From: Tubulanus polymorphus
Taxonomy: Eukaryota > Nemertea > Palaeonemertea > Tubulaniformes > Tubulanidae
NCBI RefSeq assembly: GCF_964204645.1
Contig: NC_134031.1
Location: 6,059,001-6,123,000 of the forward strand
Length of the DNA: 64,000 nucleotides
Direction: 5' to 3'
The notes beneath the pieces are model-generated. The model was not told the DNA's origin. It ran no database searches and saw only the letters and a program-made list of their open reading frames with translations. The position numbers were made by a program, and so were the translations under genes. This document shows, piece after piece, positions 50,740 to 64,000 of the stretch; within the stretch, counting starts at the first letter, position 1; each line of letters opens with the position of its first letter.

Positions 50740-53700
50740 TAACAAGAGTATAAATAAAACACCGCGTTACCGATGCGTAAATCATATTTTCAGTCTTTCT
50801 CGACTTGACAATAACCAGCATGAAGCCATCATAATCAGAATATCGCATTTAAATGCAAATACACGCTCGTTATAAAATAAATCTTAGTTATATATGTATA
50901 TACATGTATCATTATGCATTGTTCAGTAAATATAGTACATGTAGCACACTTGTTACATATGATTTTCAATACGCAAATATTATCATCGTTTTTTTTTTCT
51001 AATAAAATTGACAGCTGCGACCAGATTGAATAAAATAACGCGAAAGAAAAAAAAACTGCGAATTAAACCGGTCTTTTTCCCGCCCGCTTTCGTACAATAT
51101 TGGCACATTTTCGCACACTCGAACTAAAAAGCATTTGCAATTGTAACGATAACAAAAAGAGTAGTTAACATCGTGAAACGGTTCAACAAAACAAACAAAA
51201 ATACATAGCAACTAATACAGTACAATTAGTCCTGAAAAGACCTGAAAAGATTGCATAATTTATTAGTTCCAGTTTTTCATTACATGCAAAATATCGATAT
51301 TTCGTAATGTAAATGGACCAAGCTCCTAGTTTCTGAACTTGAGGGCACTAGGTGTATTCGTATACCGCGCTGGATACGTTATATTGAGGATGTTCTGCAT
51401 GACCAGTTACAGTACCGGTATATTTATCATGCTCTACGATCTATACATAGGACAATTGTTCTTTATCCTCGTTGAATTTCGCTGAAGAAGTTGATAAGTG
51501 TTATTGATTCTGATTGTTCTACCCGGAGATGATCAATTATTACTGAGGTAAACGCATTGTCAATACATAACAACAGACGCAAACCAAAACACAATGAAAT
51601 CTGATGTTAGAGTTTTCGGTTATTGTTTCAGTTCGTCTGAGGTGATGAAGGATATATATTTATCATTAATCAAGATGTATTTGATTTATTGATTGATTTG
51701 CTATAGGTCTTATTTCTACAAGCAGACAGAAGCACTTGAGTACTGTACATATAGGCCATCAGCGTATGCCTTTCGAACGGGGAAGTAATGAGCTCCATTC
51801 AGTTGCACCAGTGATAATCGGGTGATGATTCGGGTTGGACAATGAGTCTATTTCAACGGTTCTAAGATTTGGTTCGACTGATAATTCAGCTTGAAAAGGT
51901 CTGGGCTTCGCTGCCAATTTTCTATAAAATGCTAGATCTTCCCCTGAAAAATAGGTGAGCTGATAATATGATTGAGTAGGGTCGAGTAAGACTCAGGTTA
52001 CTTTGGCCCCACTGACGAGTACTTAAACCAGATCTACTGGAACATAACAACATATACAACTAATCTAGAGTAGCCAATATATGCTACGATGACCGAAGCA
52101 TCGAAGTATTCATCAACTTTGATTGAAAGATTAGGTTTATCATCTTCAAACTCTTAAGACTAATTGAGGCTGTTTATGAGAAGGCTCAAATTAGCATCAG
52201 TCTAAATGTACCTTCCAGGTAAATAAGCACCAGCTTTCAATAAAAGTACAATAAAGCTGAATATATTTCACTACAAGCCAGTCTTCATTCATTCTTCCAC
52301 ACCCATAGATTACATTTTGGTTAAGTTTTCACGAAAACGATTTGGTTAAACGTTAATCTTTCGGTGACAGACAACTTTTGCCCGACGTGTGAAAAGATTT
52401 GTTATTGAGAGAAAATGTGCTCGACAATGATTTCCAAATGATAACGACAACGTATTGAAAATACGCTGATCTCCAAAATTAAAATGGGAATCATTGATAT
52501 CCAAAGAAAACTAATTTGGCTTAGCGTAAAATTCTAATCAGTTTTATGGTACCTTCATTATTGGTCACAGTAAGATCATAAAATGGAACAGATTCCAGAT
52601 TTTTTGTTTTTGGTTTTATCGTCAACCTCAACAACGTCGGTATTTTCAGTCGACTCATCCTGTAAAACACACAGAAATTCAACGCTTTTAATATACGAAC
52701 AGTAAAATTCATCATTTAACAAACAAAAGAGTATCCCTCGTATGAAAATATTACGTACAAAATATACGTAATATTTTGTCGCATGATTTCCAATAACTTC
52801 AATAATTGAGCCTTCTTATAGTCAAAGTATTAGGAAATTCATAGAATAATAGCATTTTATATATTTTTACAAGTTAACAATTGTATGTATGGTATGCATG
52901 CATATGTATGTATGATAGGTAAGAAACTCCATAAATTAGAAAAAGTGATCCACAGTTTGAGCAACGACTCTCATCTGGTTGTATTTGCAACAAGTGAAGT
53001 GAAAAGCAAATTTCATCGCGGTGTTCTTTCGAGTTGGTTCACTAATGTGCTTTTAGCAGCAGTGAATGCATGAATATACGTATGTTGAAGACATACATGT
53101 ATTCATAAAAGATTACAACGGAAAATAGGTTTTTAGGATACCCTGTAAATTATCAGCAGATCCTTTTATTATTATGCATAGAAAGAGATATTCTTAGTTT
53201 GTACTTTTCAGATGAGGTTATCATCGGAAACTACAGATATCATAGATCATATAAGTAGCAATGATGAAGCGCTCTGCTATCAAAAAAGCCAGATTCAGTT
53301 GTGTAGATAATGAAGCCGTGTTTTCAGCTTCAATAGCAGCAGTATCCACTAAGGCTACTTCCGATATCATCGCTGAATGAATTGACAGGTATCTTGTCAA
53401 ATGTTGTCATTATAGCAGTATCTTCAAATGTTGTCATAATAGGATAAACCAGGCTTTTCAAAATTCATGTTGATGAGGAAGGTACATGGAAGGGAAGTAA
53501 TGTGTATCAAATAGAAAGCTAATTTAGTGATTGGAGGTTAGAAAGTTCTTAACTAAAACGCCAAATAATAATCAAAACCTGGGATCAGTCTCACAGAAGG
53601 ACAGAAATATTGGTCTGTGAAACAGGCCTTGGTCATCGCAATTTTCAGAAATAATTCTCGCTCTTTTTAAATTAGTTCAGATAAACATGCATACACAGTA
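50740..53700. other. Gene-free stretch between INTS5 and TTLL11-like gene
   Basis: AT-rich with short random frames only; no domain, RNA gene or clear repeat array was recognised. It probably contains the 3' UTR of the TTLL11-like gene at its right end. Confidence 0.4.
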
Positions 53701-53707
53701 GCAAACA

Positions 53708-56700
53708 TTAACTCATTGACGTATCAATTTTCTTGTGCTTTTTTGGCTTGCGCGAACGATCTTTGCGAAAATCATAAAAGAAATCTTGTCTTACTGCGGC
53801 GAGTCGCGCCGGCTGCGCGACGTAAATACGTCGTATCTCCTCGAGTCTCGCTTGCTCTTTCGTGATGCTCGGCAGACGGCCCGGTTCGACGATGTTGCCC
53901 TCCATTGCCGCTTCGCAGTACTCGACCAAGTTCTCCAACATCTCGACTTTGTCGCGCGAATAGAATTTCCGTTTTGCGATCATAATGAATGCGTCGATGA
54001 ATCCTTGAAACGACAGACCTGCGAAATAGAATAAAAAAAACAGTAATACGCGTTCAAAAAAATGCGCGTCAAGACGGTTTTTAGAAATCGACATAAATTC
54101 CATCAAATTTTATTGGCAGAATTAACGGAGCTGATATTTTTAAAGAACAGCTGATCATATATTACATTTACAGAGTGATTGTTAGAAATTCCAGTACAAA
54201 TGTGACTATTTGAGATCAATAGAGATACGTATGCAGCAGTCAGAAATTCCCTATTACAGGCAGAACTTTTCAACAACCAATACAGATATATACTGAGTAA
54301 TACATATAATGGCGCATACAACGATACATATTCAATATACGGCTATATAAAATGCGAGAGTAGTGTTATATCCATCGTATTCCGAACCCATCGGTTTAAA
54401 ACCAGACTGGCTTTTTGTTGGCATTGTATTTTTTATCTCCTATGATATTTGGGCCTATAAAAGGCCTCCGAGATATTATTTCATGCATCCTGCATAACAA
54501 CAATTTCAATTTATATAATCTTAATCCATGCTATTAAAGAAAAACAAACTGCCGCAAAAAGCGCTCTATCGGCTGGCTGATACTAATACTTAATAGTATG
54601 TCCCAATATTCACAACCGCCGCTTATGAATACAAAAAATATATGCACCGACTTATGTTCATTTTTGCATGCTGATTGTAAGTGACTGATGTTATCTGTAA
54701 CTGTGATAACCCAGCATTCGTTACCACTATCAAAAATACATGCATTCTTAATGTATGCATGCTTATATCAAGGACATATCATGAATTACAATGTAAATAT
54801 ATACATGTACAAATACCCTTGAAGACCGTCACCAAAAAGAATGATATTTCAAGCTACGAAGCAAATAATGTGAGAAAATCGTGTAACTTCACATAGCAGA
54901 GAGGGTAAAATTCAGCGTCTAGCATTCAGTGAATAATGTACCTGGTTTTTGTATACAGTAAGTAGGGAGACTATGTCTATGATTTCCACCTACGTAGTGA
55001 AACGTTCGAATGAAAGAAATGCCGTCACACGAGACGACAACAAAATTAATCGAAAAATTCGAAGCATTTTTTTGTATTGTGAACATATTTCATCGTTCAA
55101 CTTGTGCGTATACACACCTGATGTTCGTTCCGGGTTCATATGTTCCCATTTGCGTTGCATCTCCAGGAATATGAGGTCCATGTCGGCGTTTGTCAAATTT
55201 CCACTAACTAGTTGGCACTTTCTGAAATTCGCAGCAAGAACAATTAAGCTTGGCAAATCTCTCTAAATCATTTTCAACGACTGATCCTCTTTTATCACAT
55301 TTGCTCTTACCTGGTAAATGTACGGAAGCCCGATGAACCCATGCGCATGCTGCCTTTGACGCCGAGACAATTTTGAAATATACTCGTCACGCGATCGAAC
55401 AATTTCAAATGCTCGTAACGCGCCGCGTATTTAACCGGATAGATCTGTTCGAGTATGTCGTCGTCGTCTTCCCAATCGGAGCTGTTCGTCGTGTTATCCG
55501 GTTCGTGGTTGTACACCATCGTACGCTGCCGATTGAGGCGCATTTCCGCCGGCTGACCGACGCCGCTCCTCCGAGCGGAATTGTTCGTCAACGCCGCAGA
55601 CGTTTGATTCCTCGTTGCCGGTTTATCGGCGTTCGTCCTATTATTCAAATTACTGTTTTGCCCGTGTATGAAAATCTCAGCCGTACCGGTCTGTTCCCTG
55701 TGACGCTCTATTGCCAGTGGTGGCGGTGGTGGCGCTAACTTATCACCGGCTTCCACTTTATCGTTATCGTTACAGGAAACGTCAATTTCTTCGGCCTGGT
55801 CGGCCGCATCACTAGAATCCACATTATCTATATTGCTATCGTCGGCGGCGCTATCTAGATTGTCATCTAAACTGCTGTCGTGTTCGTAATCTACGTGGAT
55901 ATTGTTATTCACGCTGTCCTCATTTTCTTTATTTTCATCGTACTCCTGAGTATCGTCGATCACAGATTCGCTTGTTGTTACTCGCTGAGTTCTTTTACGC
56001 CGTCTTAAAAATATAAAGTAGACATTGTTGCCATTATTTATTATCATTGCAACTGTTGTAAAGCCTCCTTGTAGACCCACCCCTCTATAATGGTGGAGCT
56101 TAATCGCTAACCCTTTCCAGTATGAGCTAGGATCTTCTACATGTCTGAGGACATTTTTCCAACTTTCATTTTACCTTTGATCTACTTTCATCCATGATCT
56201 ATCTATTGGTTCTCAGGCTTCCGTTACGAGACCCTTATTCACATACTATCTGTCTGTATGTCTGTCTTACACCTACTTAGCTTCGTTGGTAGTGGGTCAA
56301 TCTTGATGAAACTTGGGTACAATGTTAGTATAGGGCTCTTGTTGTGCAGTGCAAAGAATGGGCACAGTGCGCCACCTAGCAGCAGAACTAGGCACTGAAA
56401 ACTCTGTTTTTCAGCGACTTGAAGATTACCTCATAACTGAGGAATGGGTTCGTAATTCAGGCTAAAGGTCCTAGATACAACATATCCAAAATGCAATAGG
56501 AACTAATGCATGAGAATTTTGGAGTTTGAGCCCGAGAACCATTGTCTCCTTTGGCTTGTCTAAACGAATCTTACCTGCGTCTGGGTTTTCTACGGTATGG
56601 TTTCGGAGCGATCAGAAGCAATGTATCTCTTATGAGAGGCCGTTTGACCTCTTCATCTACTATACTAGGCAGGTATTCCGGTGCGCCGGACGACGACTCT

Positions 56701-59700
56701 TGTTGGTAGTCGATTCGAAGACTCGGATTCGCATTTACTTCTAACAACATCGGACGCAGGTCTTCGGTGAGCAAAATATCAAAACCTAAAATCTACAATA
56801 ACAGACATTGCATCATGAGATTTAATGATATATAAAATAACCAATTTAAGACAGATGGCTAAAAAAACTAAAAACAAAATTGACAGAAACTTCTATTGAC
56901 AGATGCTTAAGGGCTTTTTAAGGACACATGGGGTTCTTATGGGGTTCTAATTAGATCAATACACCACAATGCGGTGTACTAGCAAAGCCCATCACTGAAT
57001 TCTTCATCGCACTGGAAGGGTTTAATGGATAACAAATGAAAATTGTGTCAAATAAACGTAGGTTAAGATCGATCCTTATGTAGATATACGATATGTCTGA
57101 GTTTTGGAAGTGAAAATCTAGAGGAAGTTAACCAATCAACAGCTGTTGGACAGGTTGATGCATTCGTTACTGACCTGGAAGCATTTCGGTTTCATCTTTC
57201 TGGCGGTGGGCACCTCGGCGTTGAGTTCCACCTTCAATTCCGGCACCAACGCGATTATTGTCTTGACAATCACCTTCTCGATGTCTCGCCACAACTTCTC
57301 GATGTTGTGCCCGGCGCGCGCCATATCCTCGAACACGCTCGACGAAGTTCGCTTGCTGCCCTCGTGCTGCGTGTCGGTGTGCACATAGTTGCTGCTGCGT
57401 TTGTTCAACGAGTAATTCGTTAAATGCATGAACGTGTCGGCAAGATTTTCGTTCGTCGGCTCTTCGTATTTCGACGTGCAAAACCGCGCCAGGCCCTCTT
57501 TCGAGATATAAATTTCCAACGGATTCAAATTCGTCAGCAAACAATAGATTCGCAAGTCGAACTTGTAGCCGTCGATGAGGAACGGCCGCGTGATGTAATC
57601 CTGCACGACCTGAGTTCGATTCGGCATCACCGTATTGAAACGCAGGTCTTCGGGTCCTTTGATTAGGTAGATGCCGTCGCCCTGCGCGCCGTCGTTCGGT
57701 TTAACGATGTACGTCTGTTTACGTTTCGGCCGGCGTTCGCGCGCGGCTCGCACGTCCTCGGCGAATTCATTGTACTGGTGCGGCAGAAACCAAGTCTTCG
57801 GGTAGTAGTTGAACTCCTCGGGGAACACGTGACGCATGTTGTCCAACGAACGCGCCATGTTGCCCTTTCTCAGCACGTATATCATTCCTGAAAAGATAAA
57901 CCACTAAGGTTACTTCGCATTCTCCTCGACTCAAATCCATATTGACGAAATCGGGGTTCTCACGGATTTCCCAATTTCATTTTCCATAACTTTTCCAAAA
58001 CCAGGTTACAAATTTTTCACCCAATAATTTGACCCATGCTAAAAGTTGGCTAGGGCCGAGTCTGACATTTTTGGTCGGCCAAATTGTGTGCCAACAGTGT
58101 GTATAATGGGGGTCATTCATTTATTACGTACGCATTAGGGGAGGGGGAGTTGTCAGTGCAATTGCGTACTGTAATGCTTAATGTATACGAAAAAATGGCC
58201 GAATTTGTGTACAGAGGGGGCGAGGGGGTTGAAAAATTCAAATTTTATGCTTAGGGTATTAATGAATGATCCCAATACAGAGATTGCATCTATTTCAATT
58301 TCAGTCATCAGATAAATGAAAGCTCACGGAAAACAATACTTCAAAACAAGCGACACGCACATTAAGCACTCTTCAGCGGTCTTGTTCAATACCATATACT
58401 AGCACTTCCATTTTATCGTTTTTCAATAATGTTTCAATTTTGCTCAGTTTCGCAACTTTTTATAGGGTTTTATACCGATGAAAAAAAAGTTAACTAATCT
58501 TTTTTCGAGGGCTGGTCCAACGATAGAAGTGAATGAAATGAAAATAACCAAGCTATGGTCTGATCTTATGTTTGGTACAAGATTGTTCATTAGAAAGAAC
58601 TATCTCTAAGGCACATGAGCGCATTTTGTACTGCTCTAAGTTTGTATGCATTTAACGCAGGAGAATATAGGCCTCGCACATGAGCTGAAATATACGCTCA
58701 GCAAAGGGAGCTGTGGCAAGCGTGTATGCATTTTACAACCATATCTATACTAACTACATATCTGCACCATTCACAAATCTATTTGAATATGAAACAATTC
58801 ACCTGTTCTTATTGTATTCGCAATCGAGGATCTTGCAAGGGGAAAACTATGATTTCATCTAATCATATCGTACAGGAGGTGAAACACATGTAAGAAATGA
58901 ACAATTTTCCGTTGTGAAATCGATATGCTAGCCACTATCATCAGTTTTTGAATGCAATGCTAAGTGTGCTGAGTTCCAGAGAGCGTATTTCTGCTGCATC
59001 GAAAAATATAAAAAATGTTAGATATTTTCTTATATCCTTTGGCCCTTGAAGGATGGATCTAGCTTTTGAGAAAAGGGGGCGCACATGGAATGTTGGGTCG
59101 CTACTGACATGCGTTTGTGGCCTGTAATGACGATGCAACTGAAATCAATGAGCGCCAAAAGCAGCAAGGGATCTGGGAATCCCCCTCCAAGAAAGTTTGA
59201 GAAATCAGATGCGTTCAGGTATATTCTGAGCACTTTCCTGGTTGAAATAATGAATGAAATATTCTCACAATTTCACCATTTTCTTTTTGTTGGGGGGAGG
59301 GGAGAAATTCCAAGGTCCCTCGGTCGAAAAAGGGGCGCATGCACACCCTAGACCCGCACCTGCATACATCGCATATACCTATAGATACTTGTGCCTGGGT
59401 TTTATATATAAAAAAACAGTCGGTTCAGACTCAAGAGCAGTCAGTGTGTCATTAATATTAATATCATATTATATTCATGTTGAAAAATGTGTCAATATAT
59501 TGAATTGAGTTATTACACGCTCTAGCAATAGGAATAAAATGTAGTGCATATGTGGGAAATTGAAATTGCAAATACTTCGCCAACATTAATAGCGCCATAT
59601 CCAGCTATGAACATAATACAATCATTTTGCTTTTTGCTCAAAAAGACACGAAAAAATAGCCAAATTACAAGTTCGGTTTAACATGAATAGTATAAACCCC

Positions 59701-62700
59701 TCTGATCATAAGCAAGAGGAATAGCAAAATATATATCATGTACTGATTTTAGCTTTTTCATTTTCTTCTAAATTCATTTTCATTATTGGTGACAGTAATC
59801 AGTCACTAATACAGCCACCCCTTACCTCGGGGTAAACTGACTGACCGGATAAAGACATAAGTGACCAAATGAAAAGACTTTAGGGGTGTATTTAGGGGGT
59901 CCAGACAACCCTAAATTTAAAGGTCCCTAAAAATGTCTACCCCAAAAAATCCTAAATTACATCTTTTCAATTGAGGTGAATACAAAACAAAAAGAAGTGA
60001 CATTTTCTCAGCAAATGATGATTATACAATGGTATTGTGATTGTGGTATTGGTATGGTGTGTATCATTTATGATTAATTTCATGGAATTCATGGTTCAAC
60101 TTCGTGGAAATCTCACCAAATTCTCGACAGAATTTCTATTCTATTCTCTAGGAGTCCCCTCGAGCACCCCTCATGGTCGTTGCCCATGTGGGCTATGCCA
60201 CTACGCAGCATGCATCGTCCTTATACAGTAACATTTCATATAGTCCCCTTTTTACTTCCCTGGACCCTTAAAAAATTTATAAAACAGCCCCTGGACTGGG
60301 AAAGACTGGTCAACTGGGTCGATATCTATGATCAGCGAGTCAATTTTGATGGTGAAAGACCAGGATCCAGTTCCAGAGTTATGAGTTAAATTTGACTCAT
60401 AGTTAACTCATTGAAAATGATTTGCTTTTAACTCAAGCGTTAACTATAACGTGTCACTGTGGAACTGGGCCCTGGATATCAGGATATTTTTTTAGGATAA
60501 GCTACCCCGGCACTCTGAAGCATTGTAAAATTAGGATATCAGGATATCTCTTAGGATAAGCTACCCCGGCACTCTGAAGCATTGTAAGATCAGGATATCA
60601 GGATATCTTTTAGGATAAGCTACCCCGGCACTCTGAAGCATTGTAAGATCAGGATATCAGGATACTTTTTAGGATAAACTGCCCCGGCACTCTGAAGCAT
60701 TGTAGGATCAGGATATCAGGATAGTTTTTTAGGATAAGCTACCCCGGCACTCTGAAGCATTGTAAGATCAGGATATCAGGATACTTTTTAGGATAAACTG
60801 CCCCGGCACTCTGAAGCATTGTAGGATCAGGATATCAGGATAGTTTTTTAGGATAAGCTACCCCGGCACTCTGAAGCATTGTAAGATCAGGATATCAGGA
60901 TACTTTTTAGGATAAACTGCCCCGGCACTCTGAAGCATTGTAGGATCAGGATATCAGGATATCTTTTAGGATAAGCTACCCCGGCACTCTGAAGCATTGT
61001 AAGATCAGGATATCAGGATATCTTTTAGGATAAGCTACCCCGGCACTCTGAAGCATTGTAAGATCAGGATATCAGGATACTTTTTAGGATAAACTGCCCC
61101 GGCACTCTGAAGAATTGTAGGATCAGGATATCAGGATAGTTTTTTAGGATAAGCTACCCCGGCACTCTGAAGCATTGTAAGATCAGGATATCAGGATACT
61201 TTTTAGGATAAACTGCCCCGGCACTCTGAAGCATTGTAGGATCAGGATATCAGGATAGTTTTTTAGGATAAGCTACCCCGGCACTCTGAAGCAGAGTAAG
61301 ATCAGGATATCAGGATAGTTTTTAGGATAAACTGCCCCGGCACTCTGATGCATTCGTATTCACTCCACTCTATTTGCGATCGATGAATCAATAAATTCCA
61401 CGCGGAGTATTACTGAAAATTCATCACCGCGAAACGCGCGACGGATTAACTGTCGACTTACGGACATCTGTCGTACATCATAAACCTATACCGGCTATAC
61501 CATCACACGTTTATACGAACTAGTTTCATATAATAACCCAGCAAATTATGAATACGATTTCGAATAAAACAAAAGCACGGGCATAATGACCTATACCAGC
61601 TTGTTATGTTGTCACATATTTTCAGCTGCGATTCGGCCGAGCCTGAATCGTAATTTCAGACCTGCTAGCTCAAATCTAAGCAATAACAGTGCCAGCTCTA
61701 ATTGGTAATTATGACGTTACCTCCGCAATTTGAACATAAACATAATAAACGAATGTTATGATTTCTATACATATATGTTCGTACCTCTTAGATTGTTATT
61801 ATTTTTGTAGTCAATATTTCATGGAGACCTAGACCATTGGACCTGGGAAGATTTAATTCCCTCTACAGGCCTGTACCCAAGGGGGGGGGGTGCGTTGGGT
61901 GTGAACGGACCTCCCCACAAGATCCCGAGTTCCACTTTTTTTGTCTAAGAAAATTTCCAATGACTTCGTTACATGAAATATTCTCTAAACATTGGCTGGA
62001 AATGCATCTAAAATGCTTAAATTATTCAAAATTTTCTTGGGAGAGGACCCCAAATCCCTCGCAAGGGGCTTCGCACCGACAGCGCTCCCAATCCCCAGCT
62101 CCACCATCAAATAAGTTCCACCTCATCTAAATTCACACCCACCCAAAAGAGAGGCTGTGTACGGGCCTGCTCTACACTATTTCATAGTAGATAGGCTAAA
62201 TTTGATTAAATCGAGGTGAATATCAAACAAAAAGAAGAGGTATTTTCTCTACAAATGATGAAAATACAATGGCATTGCGATAGTGGTTTTGTTATTGTGT
62301 ATTATCTATGATTAATTTCATGGAATTCATCGTTGTATTTCTTGAAAATCTCACCGAATTCTACTCAGAATTTCCAAAAAAATTTCTATCATCGATGGGG
62401 AGACCCCCTCGAGCCCCCCTCATGGTCATTGATAAATTTGATTCGTACCTAAACGAGCGTTAACCCTGAGTAACAGTCCAAACCTTCAGCCCTAGATTTA
62501 TTTCGATGTTTCACGATCAAATCCGAGATTATGACTATTTTTCTAGTGATTTCAAACTTCATAGAGACCGACACCATAACGTTGGACCACATTCTCTCCA
62601 TACTACTTAATCTTATTTTATCTTTAAATAGGCTAAATTTAATTCTGACCCAAGCAAGTGTTTACCCCGAGTAACAGCCCGCGCTACTGTTCAGACTCAG

Positions 62701-64000
62701 ACCTAACCTTCAGCCCTAGATTTACTTAATTGTTTCACTATCAAATCCGGACAGTGCTCAGTTTTGCGAATTCGTATATGCTCTTTACAGTATAAATAAC
62801 GAGCTTTTCGTCGAATGATCATCAAATCCATTTATTCTCCATTGAAAAATTAATGACAAACTAATGAAGCGTGGATTACATAAAATCACGCTGTCGGTCG
62901 CCTATGGCAACCGCACAAAAAAAAACGTCGTATCTCCCTGTAGTAATTCGTCAAGGTTTTTTTTTTTCTCTCAGATTCTTTAAATAGATATCATAGACAA
63001 ACGGATCTGTTGTCCGTGCCTTAAAAATATATTCATAAAATACCGAAATATATTCATGGTCATAAATATTTGGAACTTCCTAGTCGATTACTTTCTAAAG
63101 TCGGTTAAGTAGGTTTCCACCACACATGACTCGTATTAACTGGTTACTATTTCAAAAGATTTTCGGAAACCTGTTCTAGGATAGACCGAAAATTCTAAGA
63201 AAAACTTTCATAAACTATCTGCATACTTCGTCGATTGTCGACGGGATAGGAATTACGACGACGGTCCAAACAAAAAAACAGTGTTCGTTTCTCGGGGAGG
63301 ATAAGATAAATTCCAATGTATACCATGCGAGATTATTAAGTCTCGTAACATACGCCCAAATAGCTGCGAGTTAGCAATCACTTGATTCAACTTTGATTTA
63401 AGTAGAAATGAGATTTCTAGTTTTTTTTTGGGGGGGGGGGACTGTACAAACAAAACGAAAACCACCCAAAATCGGAAAATAAATTCTAAGAGGTTGAGTT
63501 GTTCTACAAATGAACCATTAAGGAATTAAGGCTGGGAAGTGTCTTTTTAAGGGCAAAGCATAGTTAATACTATGTTTTTAATATCCACTTATTCCATATT
63601 TTCATATCCACTAAACGGAGAACGGATGCTAAAAATAAAATAGGTCGGACGGGGATCGAAAAAACTGACCTGGAAATTTGTTGACATATCCAGTCAATAT
63701 ATCGGGATGTTCTATGAAATTACAGCCCAACCAATAGACATCACAGTTCCCATCTTTTCGGCCGTACGGATACTGTAAATAAAACAGAAATTCACAATTA
63801 AACCTTCGAACACATTTCAGATCCGCGATACGACTAATTTTTCCAGAACTTACCTCTCGCCAACCGAGTTCTTTTAAAGTTAACCGTAAAACATCCCGAT
63901 TCGATTTCGCTTTACTGGAATCGACACTGACGTTAGGCCTGTTGTTGCTGTTGTTGTTGTTATTCGATTTAGGCAAAGTGGCCGTGTATTTTTGACGGAC
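53708..64000 (-). CDS. TTLL11: Tubulin polyglutamylase, TTLL11-like (5' end outside window)
   Basis: Adds glutamate chains to tubulin tails on cilia and stable microtubules, using ATP. Exons on the minus strand: beyond 64000-63854, 63772-63670, 57887-57175, 56792-56575, 56003-55311, 55221-55118, 54018-53708. Phases agree and the last ends in TAA. Landmarks: VDSSKAKSNRDVL and ELGWRE; CDVYWLGCNF and GYVNKFPG; VFPEEFNYYPKTWFLP; ATP-grasp TYIVKPNDGAQGDGIYLI; YKFDLRIYCLL; MHLTNYSLNK; LLEVNANPSLR. The C-terminal region with GVKGSMRMGSSGFRTF and a GFIDAFIMIAKRKF block is what points to TTLL11 rather than TTLL6 or TTLL13. Upstream exons are missing. Confidence 0.9.
55311..56003 (-). CDS. TTLL11: TTLL11-like exon: acidic linker and C-terminal block
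   Basis: Begins RRRKRTQ, then a long Asp/Asn/Glu-rich, probably disordered stretch, a PPPPP run, and ends with the conserved ILEQIYPVKYAARYEHLKLF and GVKGSMRMG block. The acidic insert is longer than I would expect in vertebrate TTLL11. Confidence 0.85.
56575..56792 (-). CDS. TTLL11: TTLL11-like exon: end of catalytic domain
   Basis: Begins ILGFDILL; contains LLEVNANPSLRIDY with the Glu and Asn that bind magnesium in ATP-grasp ligases, then VDEEVKRPLIRDTLLLI and a basic end. Confidence 0.9.
56945..57024. repeat. piggyBac-like MITE fragment
   Basis: ATCAATACACCACAATGCGG, TGTACTAGCAAAG and a GAAGGGTTTA end, a truncated member of the family at 31117-31403. Confidence 0.5.
57175..57887 (-). CDS. 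TTLL11: TTLL11-like exon: core ATP-grasp domain
   Basis: 713 nt, phase 1 to 0. Holds most of the ligase: the VKPNDGAQGDGIYLI nucleotide-binding loop, RTQVVQDYITRPFLIDGYKF, DLRIYCLLTN and FMHLTNYSLN. No frameshift or lost residue was noticed. Confidence 0.93.
58108..58273. repeat. MITE, ends GGGTCATTCATTTATTA
   Basis: Second copy of the family at 37447-37595, with the same GCATTAGGGGAGGGG interior; intron of the TTLL11-like gene. Confidence 0.65.
60367..60475. repeat. Foldback MITE abutting the minisatellite
   Basis: CCAGTTCCAGAGTTATGAG at the left and CACTGTGGAACTGGGCCCTGG at the right; the 60-bp array starts directly after it. Confidence 0.6.
60476..61350. repeat. Minisatellite, 15 units of about 60 bp
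   Basis: Unit contains GGATATCAGGATA, TTTTTAGGATAA and CCCCGGCACTCTGAAGCATT. Two subtypes (GATAAGCTACCCC and GATAAACTGCCCC) alternate through much of the array, giving a 120-bp higher-order repeat. Intron of the TTLL11-like gene. Confidence 0.9.
63854..64000 (-). CDS. TTLL11: TTLL11-like first visible exon
   Basis: Open to the window edge. An Asn-rich stretch coded by GTT/GTTGTT repeats on the plus strand precedes VDSSKAKSNRDVLRLTLKEL. Ends phase 0 at donor GTAAGT. Confidence 0.85.

Larger units (their letters stand above)
59930..62430. repeat. Diverged direct repeat on either side of the minisatellite
   Basis: TTGAGGTGAATACAAAACAA with TTCATGGAATTCATGGTT at 59970-60180 matches TCGAGGTGAATATCAAACAA with TTCATGGAATTCATCGTT at 62208-62430, both followed by CCCCTCGAGC and CCCTCATGGTC. 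A dispersed repeat pair about 2.2 kb apart. Confidence 0.5.

Noticed and set aside
57146-57666. Plus-strand and alternative minus-strand frames over the TTLL exon
   Set aside because: Shadows of the strongly supported ATP-grasp exon 57175-57887.

Overview
The window is eukaryotic nuclear DNA from an invertebrate animal. The genes are intron-rich with GT-AG splicing, encode animal-specific domains (TSP1, F-type lectin, Integrator, TTLL), and sit among many foldback/MITE-type repeats and a DIRS retrotransposon. A marine invertebrate, possibly a lophotrochozoan, fits, but the sequence alone does not fix the phylum.

Three protein-coding genes can be assembled exon by exon with consistent splice phases. 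(1) Minus strand, about 24.03-5.98 kb: a predicted secreted protein of about 920 residues with signal peptide, five TSP1 repeats, three F-type-lectin (FTP) domains each split over two exons, and two more TSP1 repeats. Every internal exon is phase 1-1. A TATA box and initiator lie upstream. (2) Plus strand, 27.22-47.94 kb: Integrator complex subunit 5 (INTS5), 21 exons, 1004 residues, essentially full length. (3) Minus strand, 53.71 kb to beyond the right edge: a TTLL11-type tubulin polyglutamylase whose 5' end lies outside the window. A weak two-exon small ORF (25.70-26.17 kb, minus) lies between genes 1 and 2.

The rest is largely repeats. They include a 2.68-kb Polinton/Maverick-like foldback (20.77-23.45 kb) with 1-kb inverted arms, 6-bp target duplications and a Cys-rich ORF in each arm. 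A DIRS-type YR retrotransposon lies in the last INTS5 intron (43.18-47.56 kb) beside a perfect 85-bp inverted repeat. Two copies of a dispersed repeat each carry four CTCF-consensus-like sites about 154 bp apart (2.2-3.5 and 41.0-42.2 kb). A 15-unit, 60-bp minisatellite lies in the TTLL11 intron, and there are many MITE families (piggyBac-like, pogo-like, hAT-like and palindromic foldbacks), several nested.

The most interesting signal is in gene 1. A block carrying two TSP1 exons has been duplicated, and in the pair counted the introns remain about 97% identical while the exon differs by about 18% in bases and about a third in residues, with the cysteine/tryptophan scaffold kept. That pattern is typical of rapidly diversifying recognition or secreted proteins. 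Within the same protein only the third FTP domain retains the complete fucose-binding signature of F-type lectins. Relic TSP1 exon fragments in the introns suggest the locus repeatedly makes and loses TSP1 exons.
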